Assembly (NCBI RefSeq): GCF_001449115.1
Contig: NZ_LAIJ01000004.1
Span: forward strand, 1 to 64,000
DNA length: 64,000 nt
Direction: 5' to 3'
Source of the DNA: Occallatibacter gabretensis
GTDB taxonomy: Bacteria > Acidobacteriota > Terriglobia > Terriglobales > Acidobacteriaceae
Made by a program: the position numbers and the translations under genes. Under the pieces are notes generated by a model. The model was not told the DNA's origin, did not search any database, and saw nothing but the letters and a program-made list of their open reading frames with translations. Positions 19,398 through 28,297 of the stretch are shown here, one piece after another; position 1 is the first letter of the stretch; each line of letters opens with the position of its first letter.

Positions 19398-20879
19398 GTG
19401 ACCGCGGTCCCTTTTGCGCGATGGATTCGTTGGGCTGTCTTTCTTCTTGTAGCTTTAATTGGACTGGTTATTCGTCTGCCGCAACTGGGCGCGCGGCCTA
19501 TGCACACGGATGAGGCCGTCAATGCATACATCGTAGGACAATTGCTTGCGGGAGAATCTTTCACCTACGATCCACAGGACCGACATGGTCCTGCATTGGC
19601 GGCTCTTGCTCTGCCTCTCGCCAGAGTTGAAGGGGCAAGAGCGTTTTCTGATCTAACCGAATCCGGTGTGCGCCTGACATCGGTGTTAGCCGGGACGATC
19701 ACAATCCTTCTCTTCGGCGCGGCAGTCGAAATGTTCGGGTTCGCACCGTGCCTTATTGCTGCGGGTCTATTTGCCATCGCTTCCCTGCCTGTTTACTACG
19801 ACAGATATTTTATTCATGAGTCTCTTTTTGGCGCAGCTACCTTTGGATTGATTTTGTCCGCTTGCCATGCATGGGGGAAAAACTCCGTTGGCCTGGCATC
19901 TTTGACAGCCGCATGTGCGGCGATTATGCTCGCATGCAAAGAGACCGCAATTCTTCACTTTCTCGCTTTGGCTGTCGCCGTGTTCGTCTTCTGGTTCTGG
20001 AATCTGCGCAGAAGGAGCATCGGCTGGATTCGCCCAAGAGTCGTGCTGACCGCTGCCGCCGCTTTCGTCTTCCTCAGCGTTATTTTATTCACGTGGTTTG
20101 GGCAGGACTGGAAAGCGCTGGCTGCGTTGTTGCATGCAGTTCCCAATTTCGCTATGCGGGCGGCAGGTGAAGGTCATCAAAAGCCCATTGGGTATTACGC
20201 CCAGCTTCTCACTAATAGCTGGTCGGGCCGCATGCTGTGCGCCCTTGCCTGCATTGGAATTTTCCAGATCGTAAGAAAGCGCGATTCTTCGACCTATGGG
20301 TTTCTGGCATATTACTTTTTGTTTCTTGCTGCCATCTACAGCTTGATTCCATACAAGACGCCATGGCTGGCGCTGAATTTTTGGCTACCCATCTCGTTGT
20401 TTGCCGCACTGGCGGTAGAGTCACTCTGGCGCATGTCGAAAAGATATCTCCCTCTGCGCGCAGCGATTCCTGCTTTCAGTATTTTGGCTGCATTGGCTGT
20501 TGTATTGATCGTTCATGACACGCGACAGCGCGTCTTTGTCCATGCTGCCGACGAGACCAATCCGTATGCCTATGCCCACACTTCGGAGGATCTGCTCGGA
20601 CTGCCAATGGAGATTAGCGAACTGGCCCGGCGAAATAGCATTGCATCACCGCGCATCGTCGTGATTGCTTCAGATCCCTGGCCGCTGCCATGGTACTTGC
20701 GGCACTTTGCCCAAGTCGGATTCTGGCAGCCGGGCCAACCAATGGGCGAAGCGGATTTCTATATCACTTCCACCGAAGCTGCTGAGCAATACAAAGACCG
20801 CTTGCATAACTTTCGCCCGGATTTTTTCGGAGTTCGGCCGGGTGTGCTCATTCTCTTGTGGTTGCCCGCACCGAAATGA
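19398..20879 (+). CDS. TIGR03663-family membrane glycosyltransferase-like protein
   Basis: This is a polytopic protein of about 493 residues related to the PMT/GT39-type membrane glycosyltransferases. After the first helix it shows RPMHTDEAVNAYIVGQLL, the hallmark of the TIGR03663 group with the acidic DE pair expected of a GT-C fold. About ten hydrophobic helices follow and a soluble C-terminal domain begins near residue 400. Such enzymes usually use polyprenyl-phosphate sugar donors and act on the outer side of the membrane. The start is uncertain: a TTG at 19338 inside the previous gene is possible, and none has a strong ribosome binding site. It is followed six bases later by the ApbE-like gene. 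Confidence 0.82.
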   Translation: MTAVPFARWIRWAVFLLVALIGLVIRLPQLGARPMHTDEAVNAYIVGQLLAGESFTYDPQDRHGPALAALALPLARVEGARAFSDLTESGVRLTSVLAGTITILLFGAAVEMFGFAPCLIAAGLFAIASLPVYYDRYFIHESLFGAATFGLILSACHAWGKNSVGLASLTAACAAIMLACKETAILHFLALAVAVFVFWFWNLRRRSIGWIRPRVVLTAAAAFVFLSVILFTWFGQDWKALAALLHAVPNFAMRAAGEGHQKPIGYYAQLLTNSWSGRMLCALACIGIFQIVRKRDSSTYGFLAYYFLFLAAIYSLIPYKTPWLALNFWLPISLFAALAVESLWRMSKRYLPLRAAIPAFSILAALAVVLIVHDTRQRVFVHAADETNPYAYAHTSEDLLGLPMEISELARRNSIASPRIVVIASDPWPLPWYLRHFAQVGFWQPGQPMGEADFYITSTEAAEQYKDRLHNFRPDFFGVRPGVLILLWLPAPK

Positions 20880-20885
20880 AATCGT

Positions 20886-21716
20886 ATGGCTGACATCCAT
20901 CAATTCAATCATCGCGCCATGGCCACGCACTTTCAGGTGCGTATCGCGAACGAAGAAGGCTCGTATGCCGCGCAGGCTGCACAGGCCGCGCTCGATCTTC
21001 TGGATACATTGGAATCGCACTTAAGCCGGTTTCGTGTAAACAGCGATATCTCGAAACTCGCCCAACTGGCCCCGGGCGATACGATGCGCCTCAGCGAGCC
21101 GGCCTTTGCCTGCCTGGAAATCGCAAAGAAAATGGAACAGATCACGCGCGGCGCGTTTTCCGCGACTCCTGCCGCTTTGCAGGCGCAGGTGTCCCTGCCG
21201 AAGTGGGATCTACTACGGGAAGAACTCTCCATTCGCTGCGAGAGTGGAAAGCTCCAATTCGATCTTGGAGCCATTGGAAAGGGGTTCGCGCTTGACCGCA
21301 TGGCTGAACTGCTGCACGAATGGGATTGCCCTTCATTCTTGCTGGTCGCGGGTGGGAGCAGCATTCTGGCGGGCGATCCTCCCCGAGAAACTCCGGGCTG
21401 GTCGTGCGGCCTGGGGGATGACAATGCGCCGCAACGATTCTTTCTCACGCACACTTCGTTGAGCGGCTCGGGCCTGGCGGTGAAGGGACAGCATATTCTT
21501 GATCCGCGTACCGGCGGTCCAGCTTTACGGCAAAATCGGGCCTGGGCTCTTGCCGATGCGGGGGCCGAGTCGGATGCCCTTTCGACTGCATGCATGGTTT
21601 TGAGTGAACCGGAACTGGAGGGCGTGCTTGCCCAAGAATCGTCCTGGCTGGTGTTTCTCGAGACTGAAGAGAAAATTCTTACGGTGGGGAATCGCATAGC
21701 GCCGCCCAGTGCTTGA
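20886..21716 (+). CDS. apbE: FAD:protein FMN transferase (ApbE family)
   Basis: This 276-residue protein carries ApbE hallmarks: MATHFQVRI near the start, FDLGAIGKGFALDRM, LLVAGGSSILAGDP, HILDPRTGGP, and AESDALSTACMVL with the metal-binding Asp. The family attaches FMN covalently to a Ser/Thr of target flavoproteins, using FAD as donor. No signal peptide or lipobox is present, whereas many ApbE proteins are periplasmic lipoproteins, so this one would act in the cytoplasm or rely on another route. No FMN-binding-domain target (NqrC/RnfG type) is visible in the window. It ends the seven-gene cluster that starts with the exported oxidoreductase, and a flavin-dependent partner for that pathway is possible. 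Confidence 0.9.
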   Translation: MADIHQFNHRAMATHFQVRIANEEGSYAAQAAQAALDLLDTLESHLSRFRVNSDISKLAQLAPGDTMRLSEPAFACLEIAKKMEQITRGAFSATPAALQAQVSLPKWDLLREELSIRCESGKLQFDLGAIGKGFALDRMAELLHEWDCPSFLLVAGGSSILAGDPPRETPGWSCGLGDDNAPQRFFLTHTSLSGSGLAVKGQHILDPRTGGPALRQNRAWALADAGAESDALSTACMVLSEPELEGVLAQESSWLVFLETEEKILTVGNRIAPPSA

Positions 21717-21763
21717 TTTAGATGAGACACATGGGCTGCGCATAAACCCAACAGCAAAATCCC

Positions 21764-24025
21764 TTATGCACGCGTCCGCCACTTCGTGGACAATGTAGCT
21801 AACTTGTCGTCAAAGGTGGCCGGGGGCGGGGGCGCCTGTTTCTTGGGCATAGGCCGTGAGGCTGGCGTAGAGAGCGCCTTGATGGAAAGCCCAATACGTT
21901 TAACTTTGGTGTCTACGCTCAAGACCTTCACCTTTACAATCTGTCCCGTCTTGACTGCCTCGGATGGATCTTTGATGAAGCGGTTTGAGAGCTCGCTGAT
22001 GTGGACTAGTCCGTCCTGATGAACACCGATATCCACAAACGCGCCAAACTTTGTCACGTTTGTCACCATGCCTTCCAGCACCATTCCTGTCTGCACGTCA
22101 TCGATTGTGCGCACCGATTCGAGGAAGCTGGGCGCCACAAACTTGTCACGGGGATCACGGCCGGGCTTGCGCAACTCCGCCAGAATATCGTCCAGCGTGT
22201 AGGCCCCGGCGAAGAGCTGGCTCCGGTTGACCTTCTCGAGCAACTGCGGCTGACGAATGATCTCATCCACAGTAGTCTCGAGCGATTGGGCGATTTGCTC
22301 CACCACTGAATACGACTCGGGATGCACTGCAGTCATGTCGAGCGGATCCTCGCCATTGCGGATGCGCAGGAAGCCGGCAGCCTGCTCAAAGGTCTTTGGT
22401 CCGATGCCCGGCACATCCAGCACCTGCAAACGGGAGCGGAAACTACCATTTTGGTTGCGGTGGCTCACAATGCTCAACGCGATGCGCTCGGTGATGCCGG
22501 CAACGTGCCGCAGGAGCGTCCAGGAGGAAGTATTCAAGTCTACCCCGACGCGATTTACGCAGCTCTCAACCACGCTGTCCAGGGACTCTGCCAGTTGCCG
22601 CTGGTCCACATCATGCTGATACTGGCCCACACCAATGGACTTGGGATCGACCTTTACCAGTTCTGAGAGCGGATCCTGCAGACGACGGGCGATCGAGATG
22701 GCCCCACGTACGGTCAGATCGAGATCTGGAAACTCTTGCCGGGCCACCTCCGACGCCGAGTAGACACTGGCGCCAGCCTCGCTCACGGTCACTGAAAAGA
22801 CTTCCGCAATTTCCTTGTCGCGCAGGAACTCGCGTACAAAAGCATCTGTTTCGCGTGATGCGGTGCCGTTACCAATGGCGATGGCGCGCACGTTGTGCTG
22901 CCGCAACAGGGCCTCCAGCTTCGGTGTGGCTTCAGCACTGCCGTGCTTTGAGGTATGCAGATAAAACACATCGTGCGCCAGAAGTTTGCCCGTGCGGTCC
23001 ACCACTGCCACCTTGCAGCCGGTACGCAAACCGGGATCGATGCCCAGGACAGAGAGGGGGCCGGCTGGCGGGGCTAGTAGCACATGGTAAAGATTGTCGC
23101 GGAAGACCTGGATGGCCTCAGTGTCTGAACGACGTTTGAGCTCGAGCCGTATTTCTCCCTGGATTGATGAGTTCAGCAGGCGTTTCCACGCATCTTCGAC
23201 GGCCAGTTCGAGCTGTGGTGTCCAGTCACCTGGCTGCCGCAGTACGTGCCGGCGCAGAATACCATTCGCACGCTCGGCCTCGATCTCGATGAGGAAATAG
23301 AGCACATTTTCACTCTCGCCGCGACGGATGGCCAGCATGCGGTGCGAGGGGATGGTCTTCACCGGCTCTTTGTACTCGTAGTACATCTTGAATTTTTCCT
23401 GCTCATCGACCGCGTCTGCGGATCGCCGGCTCATGATCACGCCTTCCTCGAAGACCAGTTGGCGCAGGGCTTTGCGCAGATCGGCGCTTTCGCTGATCCA
23501 CTCCGCGACAATGTGCCGTGCGCCCTCGAGTGCTTCCTCAACAGTTGCCACGCCCAGTTCTGCATTCACAAATCCGGGGGCCAGGATGTGCAACGACTCG
23601 GCTGTGGATTGCTGCGCCCACAAATACGCGGCCAGCGGCTCCAGTCCCTTTTCGCGCGCGATGGTGGCTTTGGTGCGGCGCTTCGGCCTGTACGGCAGAT
23701 ACAGGTCTTCAAGCTCGTTCCTATCCAGTACGACCGTAATACGCGCTTTCAGCTCATCAGTCAGCTTGCCCTGTTCGCTAATGGAAACCAGGATGGTTTC
23801 GCGCCGCTCCTCAAGCTCGCGAAAATAGCCAAGCTTCTCCTCAATAGCACGAATCTGGACTTCGTCCAGGTTGCCCGTGGCCTCTTTACGATAACGGGCA
23901 ATAAATGGCACGGTGCCACCGTCATCCAGCAGTTCGATGACTGCACAGAGTCCACGAAGCGGGACATTCAAGGTTTGAGCGATATGAGCGAGGATTGCGG
24001 GGGAGAGTAGTTTCTTGTCCGTCAT
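21764..24025 (-). CDS. tex: Tex-family RNA-binding transcription accessory protein
   Basis: This 753-residue protein matches Tex in length and order of domains. The N-terminal helical Tex domain (VPFIARYRKEATGNLDEVQIRAIEE) is followed by a YqgF/RNase-H-like domain (LGIDPGLRTGCKVAVVD, about 325-450), helix-hairpin-helix repeats (LDVPGIGPKTFEQAAGFLRI, about 500-560) and a C-terminal S1 domain (VLEGMVTNVTKFGAFVDIG, about 640-715). The N-terminal motif and S1 domain fit RNA binding in transcription or RNA processing. GAGGA precedes its ATG. It is convergent with the ApbE gene, with 47 bases between the stops. Confidence 0.96.
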   Translation of the reverse strand: MTDKKLLSPAILAHIAQTLNVPLRGLCAVIELLDDGGTVPFIARYRKEATGNLDEVQIRAIEEKLGYFRELEERRETILVSISEQGKLTDELKARITVVLDRNELEDLYLPYRPKRRTKATIAREKGLEPLAAYLWAQQSTAESLHILAPGFVNAELGVATVEEALEGARHIVAEWISESADLRKALRQLVFEEGVIMSRRSADAVDEQEKFKMYYEYKEPVKTIPSHRMLAIRRGESENVLYFLIEIEAERANGILRRHVLRQPGDWTPQLELAVEDAWKRLLNSSIQGEIRLELKRRSDTEAIQVFRDNLYHVLLAPPAGPLSVLGIDPGLRTGCKVAVVDRTGKLLAHDVFYLHTSKHGSAEATPKLEALLRQHNVRAIAIGNGTASRETDAFVREFLRDKEIAEVFSVTVSEAGASVYSASEVARQEFPDLDLTVRGAISIARRLQDPLSELVKVDPKSIGVGQYQHDVDQRQLAESLDSVVESCVNRVGVDLNTSSWTLLRHVAGITERIALSIVSHRNQNGSFRSRLQVLDVPGIGPKTFEQAAGFLRIRNGEDPLDMTAVHPESYSVVEQIAQSLETTVDEIIRQPQLLEKVNRSQLFAGAYTLDDILAELRKPGRDPRDKFVAPSFLESVRTIDDVQTGMVLEGMVTNVTKFGAFVDIGVHQDGLVHISELSNRFIKDPSEAVKTGQIVKVKVLSVDTKVKRIGLSIKALSTPASRPMPKKQAPPPPATFDDKLATLSTKWRTRA

Positions 24026-24407
24026 GGGTGGTCCTCGTTCATCCTAAACGGGACAGGCGGCCCAATCGGATCTGACTTGTGCAAAACGCGAAATGCCAAA
24101 GTCAACTGTAGATCCGGTTGCGTTGCCGGAGACGTACTTGCTAAGGCTCGTTTCCAGCGGCGGTGGTCATCGCTTTTGAGTGTGCCCCGAATGCAATCCG
24201 GTAGCGCTTTCTCAACCTCAGTAGGCTAGTACTGCTCGCGATTGTCTTCGTCCCCTTCGACCTAGTCCTTCATACGGTGTTCGTACTCGAACGCGTCGTC
24301 AGCGATGTCGATACGCTTGGTGATATGCACTTGCATGGGCTCTCCCACGGCAAGTTCGTATCCCAACCCTGCTACTCAGTCAAACTTATTGAAAGGAAAG
24401 AGGTAGA
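24026..24407. other. Gene-free interval between tex and tRNA-Pro
   Basis: About 380 bases have no convincing gene. It holds the upstream region of tex (minus strand) and the downstream flank of tRNA-Pro. No clear terminator hairpin with a T-run is visible. Confidence 0.4.
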
Positions 24408-24484
24408 TGGTCGGGGCGGAGGGATTCGAACCCCCGGCCCTCTGCTCCCAAAGCAGATGCGCTACCAGGCTGCGCTACGCCCCG
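24408..24484 (-). tRNA. tRNA-Pro (TGG anticodon)
   Basis: The minus strand folds as a 77-base tRNA. The acceptor CGGGGCG pairs with CGCCCCG, the anticodon stem is TCTGC/GCAGA around a loop with anticodon TGG, the T-arm is GGGGG-TTCGAAT-CCCTC, and CCA is encoded in the genome. Its first ten bases overlap the end of the DUF4112 gene on the same strand, whose TAG stop is formed by the tRNA. Confidence 0.95.
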
Positions 24485-25068
24485 ACACTGCTATTGATTG
24501 TAACGTGAAATGCGGCGACAGCGGAGGGCTGCAGGCCTTCAAAAAGGAGGGCTAACAGCCATGCGACGATGAGGATCGGAATGGCGAAGACGACGCCCAG
24601 TGCGCAGAGAAGAAGCAACAGGAAGCACCAGTCACGCCAGGTATGCCTGCGGGGCTCGTGCAGATGGCGCTGGAGCAAGAGGTAGTTGCGGCGATTGGCC
24701 TTCCAGGCGACGTCGAAGATGTCTCCGAGGAGAGGAATGGCCCCGACAAGAACACCTATGGCGATGTTGACGGCCATGCGAATGAGGGTGACATAAGGAA
24801 CGCCACGAATCCATGCGGCGATCGGGATAATGAGTGAGAGGAGGCCGGCGAGAACGTCCCCGAGGCCGGGAATGAGGCCAATGATGCCGTCGATACCGAA
24901 GCGGAAATCGGTTCCAGGAATGCGGAAAGCTTCGTCGAGCAGCACTTCAAGCTGACGGAGTGTTTCGTCGCGGAAGAGCCAGACTCCTCGTTCCCACCGA
25001 CCAGTAATGGGAGGCAAAATCACTGGAGTTTGTGATGGTTCCGGCAGCTTGGAGAGGGAGTTTGGCAT
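24475..25068 (-). CDS. DUF4112 membrane protein
   Basis: This 197-residue protein of the DUF4112 family has the conserved core [19 protein letters not shown] followed by a hydrophobic helix, then [21 protein letters not shown] and a C-terminal helix ([23 protein letters not shown]). Its function is unknown. The last codons (V-G-A-stop) run into the 5' end of tRNA-Pro on the same strand, so a co-transcript would need RNase P cleavage that removes the stop codon region from the mRNA. The upstream side faces tRNA-His. Confidence 0.85.
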   Translation of the reverse strand: MPNSLSKLPEPSQTPVILPPITGRWERGVWLFRDETLRQLEVLLDEAFRIPGTDFRFGIDGIIGLIPGLGDVLAGLLSLIIPIAAWIRGVPYVTLIRMAVNIAIGVLVGAIPLLGDIFDVAWKANRRNYLLLQRHLHEPRRHTWRDWCFLLLLLCALGVVFAIPILIVAWLLALLFEGLQPSAVAAFHVTINSSVGA

Positions 25069-25121
25069 AGGGTTTCAGAGCCAGTCAAATTGAATTTAAT
25101 GGTACAATCAAAGGGTTGCAT

Positions 25122-25197
25122 GGCGGCTATAGTTCAGCGGCAGAACGCCTGACTGTGGCTCAGGATGTCGTGGGTTCGATCCCCACTAGCCGCCCCA
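25122..25197 (+). tRNA. tRNA-His (GTG anticodon)
   Basis: A 76-base tRNA. The eight-pair acceptor stem GGCGGCTA/TAGCCGCC includes the extra G at position -1 that is diagnostic of tRNA-His. The anticodon stem CCTGA/TCAGG encloses anticodon GTG, the T-arm is GTGGG-TTCGATC-CCCAC, and the CCA end is encoded. Confidence 0.96.
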
Positions 25198-25295
25198 ATT
25201 GACATTACATATATTGAATTATTGAGTGCTGGCACCTTCCGTTGTGCGATTCATGCCAATCTATTTAGAACCGTTTGACCGGAACTAAAACAGGC

Positions 25296-25641
25296 TTAAA
25301 GCTCTGGCTCCCGCTGAGTGAAAGCGTAACCGTCCGGCTCCAGGATGTTGTTTTCATGCTGAATCCACTCTGGAAAACCGGGCAGTCCCCCTTCATCTTC
25401 ATGGCGTAATGGGCTTTTTGGGGTGCTCCTCGGGCTGGTCTGCCACGTGCGATTCCGTGCCCGCAACAATTGTGGCGTGGCCGCCTTCATGGTCGGGAGC
25501 ATGGTTCGGTGGGCATTTATCACCTTCTTTGAGGGCGGAGCCGCTGTCGCGCGGCACGGCCGCGGCTACGCTTCCCATCGGCTCATCGTGCGCGGCGGTC
25601 TGTTCGGCTTCATCTTCAAGCTTCTTCTTTGCGTCTGTCAT
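25296..25641 (-). pseudogene. Small hydrophilic protein gene with a probable one-base frameshift
   Basis: The first 80 codons (25641 to 25399) encode a charged protein starting MTDAKKKLEDEAEQ after a good GGGGAG site. They stop soon after an A5 run (minus strand; plus 25415-25419) next to a C4 run. Removing one base there continues into the next frame as PLRHEDEGGLPGFPEWIQ and runs to a TAA at 25296, giving about 114 residues. The continuation is rich in Glu, Pro, Trp and Asn and looks like real protein. It may be a sequencing indel, a natural mutation or recoding. The product is not recognised and no domain is seen. Confidence 0.5.
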
Positions 25642-25825
25642 GATTCGCTCCCCTTTGGGTCTTTTCCTTCTTCGCTTTATTAGATGCAGTTTTTTCTTCG
25701 CCGTCTTCTTCGCTGTATTGCTGATTTCTCCTGTCAGAGATTCTGACCACCCAATTGGTCTAACGATGGCGCTCCGAATTATGATGTCTGAGCATTTAAA
25801 AGCCTAGCCAACATAGACTGCTGCA

Positions 25826-27769
25826 ATGCTGCCATTTCCTCGCTTCTATCCGCGCTCAATCATCCTGCTGCTTTGCATCGCATTCTGCTGCGCTGCGGTT
25901 GCTCAGCAAATTTCCATCTCGCAGCGCATGGCCAACGCTACAATGGCTCGCTGGCCTCAAGGCCGCTTTACGAAGCCGGGTGAAAAGTGGAAGTGGAACT
26001 ATGAGCTGGCCACGCTGCTGAATGGCATGGACGCGGTCTGGTACTCGTCCGCTGATGGTGACTATTTCACGTACATCAAGGAATCCGTTGACGCGCTGGT
26101 TTTGCCTGATGGCACCATTCCAACTTATGATCCGGCTGCCAGCACGCTGGACAATATCGCGCTGGGTCGCGAATTGTTGCTTTTGTATCGCGTAACCAGA
26201 TATGCCCGTTACCATAACGCTGCCACCTTGCTGCGTGGGCAGCTTTCTACGCAGCCACGCACGGCATCCGGCGGCTTCTGGCACAAGCAGATTTACCCCG
26301 ATCAGATGTGGCTCGACGGCCTTTACATGGCTGAACCTTTTTACGCCGAATATGCTGAGGTCTTTCAGGAGCCGCAGGACTTTGCAGACATCACGCGGCA
26401 GTTCACGCTGATGGAAGCGCACACACGCGATCCGAAAACTGGGCTGCTGTACCATGCATGGGATGAATCACGGAAGCAACCATGGAGTGATAAGACTACG
26501 GGCGTTTCACGTATCTTCTGGGCTCGCGGTATGGGCTGGTACATGATGGCGCTGGTCGATTCCCTGCCCTTTTATCCGCAGAACGATCCGGGACGGGCTG
26601 AGTTGATCGGCATTCTCAACCACACAGCCCAGACCGTAGCGCGGGTACAGGATGCGCGCACCGGGCTGTGGTACCAGGTGCTGGACAAGCCCGGCGAAAA
26701 AGGAAACTACTTCGAGTCTTCCGCTGCCTGCATGTTTGCCTATGCGTTTCAAAAAGGCGTACGCCTGGGCTATCTGCCTGCGCAGTACTCCGCGAATGCA
26801 AACCGCGCCTGGAAAGGAATCCAAGATCGTTTTGTCCAGACGGGAACGGATGGTTCGATTACGTTGACCAGCACGGTGAAAGCAGTGGGGCTGGGCGGCA
26901 CGCCGTATCGTGACGGCAGCTACGACTACTATGTGCATGCGCCCGTGGGAGACAACGATCCTAAAGGCATTGGTGCATTTCTGTTGGCTGCTTCTGAAAT
27001 GGAGAACTCACAGGATGGACCGAAGGCGCAATTCGATGCAAGCGGCCAGACAGTAGTTGTTGACGCGTGGTTCAACAGCCAGAAGAGAAAAAACGCTGCC
27101 GGACAGGATGAATTCTTCCATTACAAATGGGACGACATGAGCGACAGCGGCTACTCGTTGTTTGGCCAGATTTTTGCGAACCACGGTGCGACGCTTGGAA
27201 CGCTTTATAGCGCGCCTACTGCGAAGAATCTTGAACAGGCGCAATACTATGTCATCGCCTCGCCTGACAATCCTTCTAAGAATCCGAATCCACATTATGC
27301 GCAGCCTGAGGACGGCGAGCAGGTTGCCTCATGGGTGAAGCGGGGCGGTATACTTGTGCTGCTTGAAAACGATCCCCCCAACGCTGACATTGAGCACTTC
27401 AACAATATTGTTGATCGATTCGGCATCCACTTCAATGCAGTACTGAGTCATCATGTGGTGGGCAATGACTATGCGCCGGGATTGATTGCAGCGCAGCCGG
27501 ATGGTGCGCTATTTCATGCCGCGCATACGCTTTATATGAAAGACACCTGCACGATTACGGTCTCCGCAGCGGCTCGGGCTCTGCTTACGGATCGCGGAAC
27601 CATCGTCATTGCCACAACGAAATATGGAAAGGGTACCGTGCTTGCCGTTGTCGATCCGTGGATATACAACGAGTACACCGATGGGCGCAAACGTTTGCCG
27701 GTGGATGACAACTTTGCTGCAGGCCAGGAAGTGGTGCGCTGGCTGATCGAGCAGAGGAAGCAGCAATAA
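25826..27769 (+). CDS. GH88/GH105 unsaturated glycuronyl hydrolase with C-terminal extra domain
   Basis: This 647-residue exported protein (signal peptide ending near AAVAQQ) has an N-terminal alpha/alpha-barrel of the GH88/GH105 family to about residue 370. Motifs are IYPDQMWLDGLYMAEPF, with the Asp expected to be catalytic, LYHAWDESRKQPWSD and FWARGMGWYMMALVD. Family members remove the unsaturated uronic acid left by pectate or rhamnogalacturonan lyases. The C-terminal 250 residues form a separate alpha/beta domain (VVVDAWFNSQ, YYVIASPDNPSKNPN, GGILVLLENDPPNAD, TTKYGKGTVLAVVDPW) resembling a DUF4350/ThuA-type glutamine-amidotransferase-like fold. Downstream cupin and KduD genes fit pectin breakdown. 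Confidence 0.9.
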   Translation: MLPFPRFYPRSIILLLCIAFCCAAVAQQISISQRMANATMARWPQGRFTKPGEKWKWNYELATLLNGMDAVWYSSADGDYFTYIKESVDALVLPDGTIPTYDPAASTLDNIALGRELLLLYRVTRYARYHNAATLLRGQLSTQPRTASGGFWHKQIYPDQMWLDGLYMAEPFYAEYAEVFQEPQDFADITRQFTLMEAHTRDPKTGLLYHAWDESRKQPWSDKTTGVSRIFWARGMGWYMMALVDSLPFYPQNDPGRAELIGILNHTAQTVARVQDARTGLWYQVLDKPGEKGNYFESSAACMFAYAFQKGVRLGYLPAQYSANANRAWKGIQDRFVQTGTDGSITLTSTVKAVGLGGTPYRDGSYDYYVHAPVGDNDPKGIGAFLLAASEMENSQDGPKAQFDASGQTVVVDAWFNSQKRKNAAGQDEFFHYKWDDMSDSGYSLFGQIFANHGATLGTLYSAPTAKNLEQAQYYVIASPDNPSKNPNPHYAQPEDGEQVASWVKRGGILVLLENDPPNADIEHFNNIVDRFGIHFNAVLSHHVVGNDYAPGLIAAQPDGALFHAAHTLYMKDTCTITVSAAARALLTDRGTIVIATTKYGKGTVLAVVDPWIYNEYTDGRKRLPVDDNFAAGQEVVRWLIEQRKQQ

Positions 27770-27822
27770 CGGCCGTTTTGCCCGGTCACTGAAAATTCTT
27801 CGCTGAACAGGAAGGTATCTGC

Positions 27823-28290
27823 ATGAGGCTCATTCCGGCTTTTATTCTGTCCGTGGCGATCGGTGCTCCGGCATTTGCGCAATCGGCATCTGGTGCGCAG
27901 GTCTACGCTGGTAAAGATGTTGTCGCGCAGCTTGAAGCGCTGATTGCGCCGGCCAAAACCTCCGGTAGCAGCGGAGCAACGCTTGGCGATTTCCAATCAC
28001 ACGCCATCAAGCTTTCCGTCCGCACCAGCAGTGGCGGAGCCGAGGTACACGCGCATTTCGATGACATTTTCTTTGTCACGGATGGCAGCGCCACGTTGAT
28101 TACCGGCGGGCAGGTCCAGCATGCGCAGACAGCGCCGGATGGAGAAACAAAGGGGAGCGGAATTGAAGGCGGAACGCGCCAGGTGATCCGCAAAGGTGAT
28201 GTTGTGCACGTTCCCGCAGGCACGCCGCACCAGTTGATTCTTGCGCCAGGGGAGACATACAGCAGCATTGTGATCAAGGTGAAGGAGTAG
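27823..28290 (+). CDS. Exported cupin-domain protein
   Basis: This 155-residue protein has a signal peptide (MRLIPAFILSVAIGAPAFAQ) and one cupin domain. Motif 1 reads AEVHAHFDDIFFVTDGSATL, where HxH plus a later acidic residue can bind metal, and motif 2 reads GDVVHVPAGTPHQLIL. It lies 53 bases after the GH105 gene on the same strand. It may isomerise or bind an unsaturated uronate product in the periplasm, but the cupin fold is too general to name a reaction. Confidence 0.85.
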   Translation: MRLIPAFILSVAIGAPAFAQSASGAQVYAGKDVVAQLEALIAPAKTSGSSGATLGDFQSHAIKLSVRTSSGGAEVHAHFDDIFFVTDGSATLITGGQVQHAQTAPDGETKGSGIEGGTRQVIRKGDVVHVPAGTPHQLILAPGETYSSIVIKVKE

Positions 28291-28297
28291 CGCGCTC

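Noticed and set aside
20933..21757. Minus-strand frame of 274 codons
   Set aside because: It is antisense to ApbE, whose motifs are intact.
24277..24555. Plus-strand frame of 92 codons
   Set aside because: It reads through the complement of tRNA-Pro; the [16 protein letters not shown] stretch is the well-known false protein made by antisense tRNA-Pro.
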